Below are positions 60,036 through 64,000 of a stretch of DNA of 64,000 nt, one piece after another; positions within the stretch are counted from its first letter, which is position 1; every line of letters begins with the position of its first letter. Position numbers and translations under genes: made by a program. A model generated the notes under the pieces. It saw nothing but the letters and a program-made list of their open reading frames with translations. It made no database searches and was not told where the DNA came from. This stretch comes from Bacteroidaceae bacterium (GTDB lineage: Bacteria; Bacteroidota; Bacteroidia; Bacteroidales; Bacteroidaceae). The stretch spans positions 38,096-102,095 of the forward strand of contig JAFSAT010000036.1 of the NCBI GenBank assembly GCA_017442185.1, written 5' to 3'.

Positions 60036-60750
60036 AGGCATAATATTCGACTACGGAGGCACCATAGACACCAACGGCATACATTGGGCCGAAGTTATAT
60101 GGGAGCAATACCGACACACAAGAGCAGATATAAGCAAAGAGCTGTTCAGAGAAGCCTATGTATATGGTGAACGTACACTTGCCAGACACCGCATAATAGA
60201 AGAAAACGACACTTTTCACACACTCCTAAAAAAGAAAATTGCCATACAAGCAGAATATCTGCGCAATAATTCCACGCTCGTAACACTCACCTCCGCAGAA
60301 CAAACAACCATCGTGGAAGGATGCTACCGAAAAGTACTCGAAACACTGAAAATCACTCGAAACAGAGTGGAACACTTAGCCATGCACTACCCGTTGGTAT
60401 TAGTTACAAACTTCTATGGCAATATGCCTGTGGTGCTCAAAGAATTCAATCTTGAGCAATACTTCTCAACCATAGTGGAATCATCGACGGTTGGACTGCG
60501 CAAACCCGACCCCGCCCTATATGCTCTTGGCGTAAAGGCACTTAATATCTCACCCGATGAGACACTCGTCATAGGCGACTCGTATAAAAAAGATATACTC
60601 CCGGCAAAAAGTCTCGGCTGCAAAGCCATCTGGTTGAAAGGAATCTGCTGGGAGGAGGAGATACCCCTCTCCCACGCTCTCCCCGACAGAATCATAAAAA
60701 GTCTCGAAGAGATAGAAAGCATCTTGAACTTACCCCAAGATTCAATCTGA
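60022..60750 (+). CDS. HAD superfamily protein with a DYGGT catalytic loop
   Basis: A 242-residue HAD-fold protein. Motif I reads FDYGGTID (nucleophile Asp10), where the usual second Asp, the acid/base of phosphatases, is Gly12. Motif II is LVTNFYG, motif III LRKPDPALY (Lys) and motif IV VIGDSYKKDI (Asp). The alpha-helical cap insert is about residues 16-110. It overlaps the phosphotransferase gene by 14 bases. By position it should remove a phosphate from the lipid head group, but loss of the acid/base makes that uncertain. Other HAD activities, or a non-catalytic role, remain possible. Confidence 0.8.
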   Translation: MNTVKGIIFDYGGTIDTNGIHWAEVIWEQYRHTRADISKELFREAYVYGERTLARHRIIEENDTFHTLLKKKIAIQAEYLRNNSTLVTLTSAEQTTIVEGCYRKVLETLKITRNRVEHLAMHYPLVLVTNFYGNMPVVLKEFNLEQYFSTIVESSTVGLRKPDPALYALGVKALNISPDETLVIGDSYKKDILPAKSLGCKAIWLKGICWEEEIPLSHALPDRIIKSLEEIESILNLPQDSI

Positions 60751-60811
60751 ACGAACCTAAAAACAGTCTTGTTTGTTTATAAATGAGATTCATATTAAAA
60801 AACAACAAGAC

Positions 60812-62125
60812 ATGAAACAGAAATTCACCTATTTTATTGCTACCCTGTTGCTGTTAAGCATAAACACGCTGCAAGCGCAACAAGCGGTAAAGCCCATGAG
60901 CTACAATGTAGAGCACAGCGACAGTTGTTGGTACGTAACAATGAACTACCGCATTGATAAGATGCCCAAAAACGACGAGCTCTTGCTCATAAGCCAGATA
61001 TGCTGCCCCGACACTTGTATCAACGACAGCGCACGCCGTTTTCAAGGCAAAAGATATGCCAAACGATACATCAAGCAGTATGGGCGCACTCCCGACGTGA
61101 TGCCCACAGGAGATAACAGTTTCACTATGGTGATTCCCGAGGATATGGTTACCGACACACTGATAGGAGTCACATACAGCGAATATACCACACCCGACGG
61201 CACAATAGGAGCCTTAGATACGGTAGAGATTATACTCCCCGTACCGGCTGCTCTCAGCTGCCGCCCCGTCAGACGGCTGCAAAGCACAGGCGACCGAATG
61301 GCACAAAGCCACCCCTTTATAAACAACATACGATACTATACGACACTCAACGGAGACAGTGCGCATATACCCACAAACCCGGTAAATCACGTTCACTTTG
61401 CCCTGAACAGCCAACATCTCGACCCCACGTACCTAAACAATGCAGCTGCGATAGACAGCCTTGTATCAGCCATAATAAGCCTGACAAACAGCAGCGATTC
61501 GCAAATAGAATCCATACATATAGTAGGTTACACATCGCCCGACAGTCGCGACGAAACTGTACCCAAATTGGGCTACAAGCGAGCAGGGACACTATGTAAC
61601 CATCTGCAACAACGCTGCAATCTCCCGGACAGCATCTTTGAAGTTGCCGACGGAGGTAAACACTGGCACATGATATACTCCGACCTTACACACCAAGACA
61701 TGGAACACTCAGACAGTCTTGTGCGCCTGCTTCAAGCCGAAAAAAACAGCAAGAAACGCCTTGCACTGCTGAGACGCTTCAACAGCGGCAGACAATACAC
61801 CGCACTATGTAACGACAGCGCCTCATCGAACTACCGCGGAGCATGCTGCACACGCATCTTTTACCACAATCTCACCGACAGCAGCGCACACGACCTCAAC
61901 AATATCGTTAACGAACTTGCCAATAACCCTCATCCCGATTACGATAAACTGCGCCACAAGCTATCGGCATACAGCAACGACCCACGCGCACTTAATATAA
62001 AAGGTGTAATAGAGCATCGACAGCACCGTCGTTCGGCAGCTGCCGAGGCATTCAGACGTGCGGCCGAGCTTGGCGACGAACAGGCGGCTCAAAACATGGA
62101 TTTATTGGGTCTGAGCATGGATTGA
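60812..62125 (+). CDS. OmpA-like domain protein with a cysteine-bearing N-terminal domain
   Basis: A 437-residue exported protein. The ATG at 60812 gives the signal peptide MKQKFTYFIATLLLLSINTL (cleaved near QAQ); an in-frame TTG at 60773 would spoil it. The N-terminal domain (about 20-170) resembles the beta domain of Bacteroidetes cell-surface proteins next to fimbrial genes (CCPDTCIND). An OmpA-like domain follows (about 205-290: VHFALNSQHLDPTYLNN, IVGYTSPDS, LGYKRAGTLC). The C-terminal tail has a TPR/Sel1-like helix pair (AAEAFRRAAELGDEQAAQNM). It is 61 bases after the HAD gene. The function is unknown; binding peptidoglycan is likely. Confidence 0.7.
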   Translation: MKQKFTYFIATLLLLSINTLQAQQAVKPMSYNVEHSDSCWYVTMNYRIDKMPKNDELLLISQICCPDTCINDSARRFQGKRYAKRYIKQYGRTPDVMPTGDNSFTMVIPEDMVTDTLIGVTYSEYTTPDGTIGALDTVEIILPVPAALSCRPVRRLQSTGDRMAQSHPFINNIRYYTTLNGDSAHIPTNPVNHVHFALNSQHLDPTYLNNAAAIDSLVSAIISLTNSSDSQIESIHIVGYTSPDSRDETVPKLGYKRAGTLCNHLQQRCNLPDSIFEVADGGKHWHMIYSDLTHQDMEHSDSLVRLLQAEKNSKKRLALLRRFNSGRQYTALCNDSASSNYRGACCTRIFYHNLTDSSAHDLNNIVNELANNPHPDYDKLRHKLSAYSNDPRALNIKGVIEHRQHRRSAAAEAFRRAAELGDEQAAQNMDLLGLSMD

Positions 62126-62224
62126 GAGGTTTTTTCCTCATCTTGCCTAAATTTTTAAAGGCCAAGAGAAATTATATTGCTCGATTTCTCATATTATGTA
62201 ACACAGAAAATTTAAAAAGCTTCT

Positions 62225-62232
62225 TATCTTTG
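62225..62232 (+). promoter_or_regulatory. Candidate -7 element for the lipoprotein gene
   Basis: TATCTTTG lies 18 bases before the start at 62250. The preceding AAATTTAAAAAGCTTCTTA resembles a degenerate arm of the inverted-repeat family. Confidence 0.4.
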
Positions 62233-62249
62233 CAAAAACACGACACAAT

Positions 62250-62876
62250 ATGAAAACCAAAGCCACACTGACACTGATAGCAGCCACACTCACAATGTGT
62301 GGCTGCAGTATATACTCTGACAACAGAGAAGAGACAGAGCGTAACCTGCAATTATTAATGGAAAATCGCCCTCACACACAATTACAGGATATTTATAAAA
62401 GCTGTTTCCAGAACCATTTTGGCGTTGCCCACATGCTTGCCGACAGCATTACGGTGCTGCGATACATTGAGCAAGAGACGGAGAAGGCACAACAATCGGA
62501 CACTCTCTATTATGAACCATGCGGACTTAAAGACTACGGCTCGACAGAATATTTTCGCATAAATTTATCGGCAGTCCTCAACGGAAAGTTAAGCGCTGCC
62601 GAACTGACAAGTGCATTTATTGAAAGCGCAGCATACTCACGCACACAAGTAACCGAAGAGTGGATAGAGGAATGGAACAGAATACAGAAGATTGTGCGAG
62701 AAAAATACCCTAACCTAAACGGTTTTACCAAAGATTCCACAATTATTGCTGAAAAATTAAAGCAAGGCGAATATGTGATACATCACAGCAAAGAGTATTC
62801 AAACAGATACCGGCCTCACTATCGAATTATACATCACAGTGTATTTAAAAAGAATCTGCTTCCCAAATTAAAATAG
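62250..62876 (+). CDS. Putative lipoprotein of unknown function
   Basis: A 208-residue protein with a signal peptide ending in MCGC, a plausible though imperfect lipobox. The mature part is mostly helical and charged (TERNLQLLMENRPHTQLQD, EEWIEEWNRIQKIVREKYP) and ends in a basic tail (RIIHHSVFKKNLLPKLK). No domain is recognised. It has its own promoter candidate and is followed by a 240-base gap. It is probably an envelope protein specific to this group. Confidence 0.6.
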   Translation: MKTKATLTLIAATLTMCGCSIYSDNREETERNLQLLMENRPHTQLQDIYKSCFQNHFGVAHMLADSITVLRYIEQETEKAQQSDTLYYEPCGLKDYGSTEYFRINLSAVLNGKLSAAELTSAFIESAAYSRTQVTEEWIEEWNRIQKIVREKYPNLNGFTKDSTIIAEKLKQGEYVIHHSKEYSNRYRPHYRIIHHSVFKKNLLPKLK

Positions 62877-63062
62877 GAAATATAGGCTATGCGAATCAAA
62901 TAAATTTTCCACACGACACTGCATCAAAGAGGAATTTTTCATGAAATTCGCTTAAACAAGCCTCTATTCGGCTGTTTTTCGCATCGAATTTCGCCCCTAA
63001 ATAGTAAATATCACCACTATTTACATAATTTATCCACTACGCCCCTCCTAAGTCCCTTGAAT

Positions 63063-63093
63063 TTTGTTATCTATTCATGTGCATATACTTTTG
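63063..63093 (+). promoter_or_regulatory. Consensus Bacteroidetes promoter of the SGNH hydrolase gene
   Basis: TTTG (63063-63066), a 19-base spacer and TACTTTTG (63086-63093) match both boxes and spacing. The start codon is 23 bases after the -7 box. Confidence 0.75.
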
Positions 63094-63116
63094 CCGCATC
63101 AAAATTTTAAAAGCGT

Positions 63117-63836
63117 ATGGAAATAGCATTAAGGTCGGTGTGCGGATTTGGAGATTCAGTGATGAAAGGAGTTGTGATAGATAAAGAAAATTCGTCGCAC
63201 GACCATATAAAATATAAAATAAGTGATATGGGCTTTGCCTCTCGTTGCCGTCGCAGTTTAGGCATAGAGATTGAGAATTTTGCACGCTTCGGCAGCACTG
63301 TGGCGCAAGCAATGAAATTTATCAATCGCTACACGGAGCGCATAAAGAACAGCGATTATGTCTTATTTGAATATGGTGGCAACGATTGCAATTTCGATTG
63401 GGTTGCAATATCGGAAAATCCGAACGATATACACAGTCCCGCCGTTCCTATTCCTGAATTTGTATCATGTTACAGCGAAGCCATCGACACTGTGCGCAAG
63501 ATGGGCGCCCGCCCCGTACTTCTGTCGCTCCCTATTCTATGCCCGGAAAAGTTTTTCAACCACCTTTCCAAAGGATTGAACAGCGATAATATATTACATT
63601 GGCTGAACGGAACGATATTTACGCTTGATCGTTGGCACGAACGATATAATATGGAAATTTTCAGAATGGGAGTGCAAAAACGTGTACCGGTAATTGATAT
63701 TACATCGGTATTTCTTGAGAAGCGTAACCATTCAGACTATTTGTGCGATGATGGTATACACCCCAACGACGAGGGGCACGGACTTATAGAATGTGCCATT
63801 ATGGATTATCTGCGCAGGCAGAGGATTCTTGCTTGA
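63117..63836 (+). CDS. SGNH/GDSL-type hydrolase
   Basis: A 239-residue cytoplasmic esterase-like protein with no signal peptide. It has the four SGNH blocks: GFGDSV (Ser14, block I), a glycine block near ARFGSTV (block II), FEYGGNDCN (block III, GxND) and DGIHPNDEGH (block V, catalytic Asp-x-x-His). Family members remove acetyl or other acyl groups from lipids or sugars. It has its own consensus promoter and ends in two consecutive hairpins. Codon use has more T-ending codons than most neighbours. The substrate is unknown. Confidence 0.85.
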   Translation: MEIALRSVCGFGDSVMKGVVIDKENSSHDHIKYKISDMGFASRCRRSLGIEIENFARFGSTVAQAMKFINRYTERIKNSDYVLFEYGGNDCNFDWVAISENPNDIHSPAVPIPEFVSCYSEAIDTVRKMGARPVLLSLPILCPEKFFNHLSKGLNSDNILHWLNGTIFTLDRWHERYNMEIFRMGVQKRVPVIDITSVFLEKRNHSDYLCDDGIHPNDEGHGLIECAIMDYLRRQRILA

Positions 63837-63859
63837 TGTAGATTGTTATGTTGACGTTG

Positions 63860-63893
63860 GAGGGTGACCCAAAAGTAAAATTGGGTTACCCTC
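63860..63893 (+). terminator. Hairpin terminator after the SGNH hydrolase gene
   Basis: A 13-bp stem (63860-63872 with 63881-63893), with one G-T pair, encloses an 8-base loop and is followed by TTGAATTTTG. Confidence 0.65.
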
Positions 63894-63941
63894 TTGAATT
63901 TTGTTCAGCCACCATCCTCTTTTTGTGTAAGGATAAAAAAT

Positions 63942-63976
63942 ATAGCTATTCCATTGACAAACATTGGAATAGCTAT
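63942..63976. terminator. Second hairpin close to the window end
   Basis: A perfect 12-bp stem (63942-63953 with 63965-63976) encloses an 11-base loop. It lies 48 bases after the first hairpin and may serve the opposite strand from a gene beyond the window. Confidence 0.5.
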
Positions 63977-64000
63977 TGTTTGTTTGGAAGATATTTACTA

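Noticed and set aside
63860..63976. End of an insertion sequence suggested by the GGGTGACCCAAAAGT-type hairpin
   Set aside because: No transposase or matching second end is visible before the window stops; the hairpin is explained well enough as a terminator.

Overview
The window is a contiguous piece of a Bacteroidales chromosome, most like Bacteroidaceae or Prevotellaceae. The evidence is promoter -7 boxes of the form TAnnTTTG (two with TTTG exactly 19 bases upstream), Bacteroidetes-specific families (DUF4837 lipoprotein, Wzi-type capsule assembly protein, PorT-like barrel, CHU_C/gliding-motility C-terminal domain, a FDLQGRRV-type C-terminal sorting segment), very weak ribosome binding sites, and AT-rich intergenic DNA. 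No rRNA, tRNA, CRISPR array, phage or intact insertion sequence was seen.

Layout. 1-7415: 3' part of transketolase, rpiB, a MATE exporter, a FadL-type outer-membrane protein, a 38-residue membrane peptide plus an alpha/beta hydrolase, and a POT peptide transporter. 7416-18935: uvrA coupled to a CHU_C protein, a LysM/periplasmic-binding protein with a PorT-like barrel, pyrH, a small membrane protein, rarA and fhs with a structured leader. 19093-34357: a tricorn-like protease, a large GH20 hexosaminidase, a glycosyltransferase, a DUF5077/DUF3472 protein, glnS, a TPR protein, a thioesterase, a Wzi-type protein and a lipocalin-like lipoprotein.

34423-48760 is a surface-polysaccharide region. A minus-strand set (three GT2 enzymes and a B12-binding radical SAM protein, with a truncated GT2 paralogue upstream) is followed by a plus-strand operon (FrhB-like protein, pyruvyl transferase, Wzx flippase). 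That operon runs head-on into a minus-strand operon (phosphoglycosyl transferase, Wza, Wzz, Wzy-like polymerase). The two operons overlap by 31 bases at their 3' ends. Together they supply initiation, extension, modification, flipping, polymerisation, length control and export of one Wzx/Wzy-type polymer.

48921-64000: a translationally coupled trio (GT2 fused to a GalT-like DUF4922 domain, a SpoIID protein without a signal peptide, an NhaC-type antiporter) diverges from a seven-gene run rlmN, DUF4837, pdxA, nucleotidyltransferase, ATP-grasp, CDP-alcohol phosphotransferase, HAD protein. The last four overlap each other and look like an uncharacterised phospholipid head-group pathway, the best candidate here for an undescribed system. 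An OmpA-like protein, a putative lipoprotein and an SGNH hydrolase close the window.

A family of inverted repeats built on AGAAGCTGTTTAAATTT recurs in at least four intergenic regions. All function calls come from reading translated sequences and motifs by eye; no database search was run.
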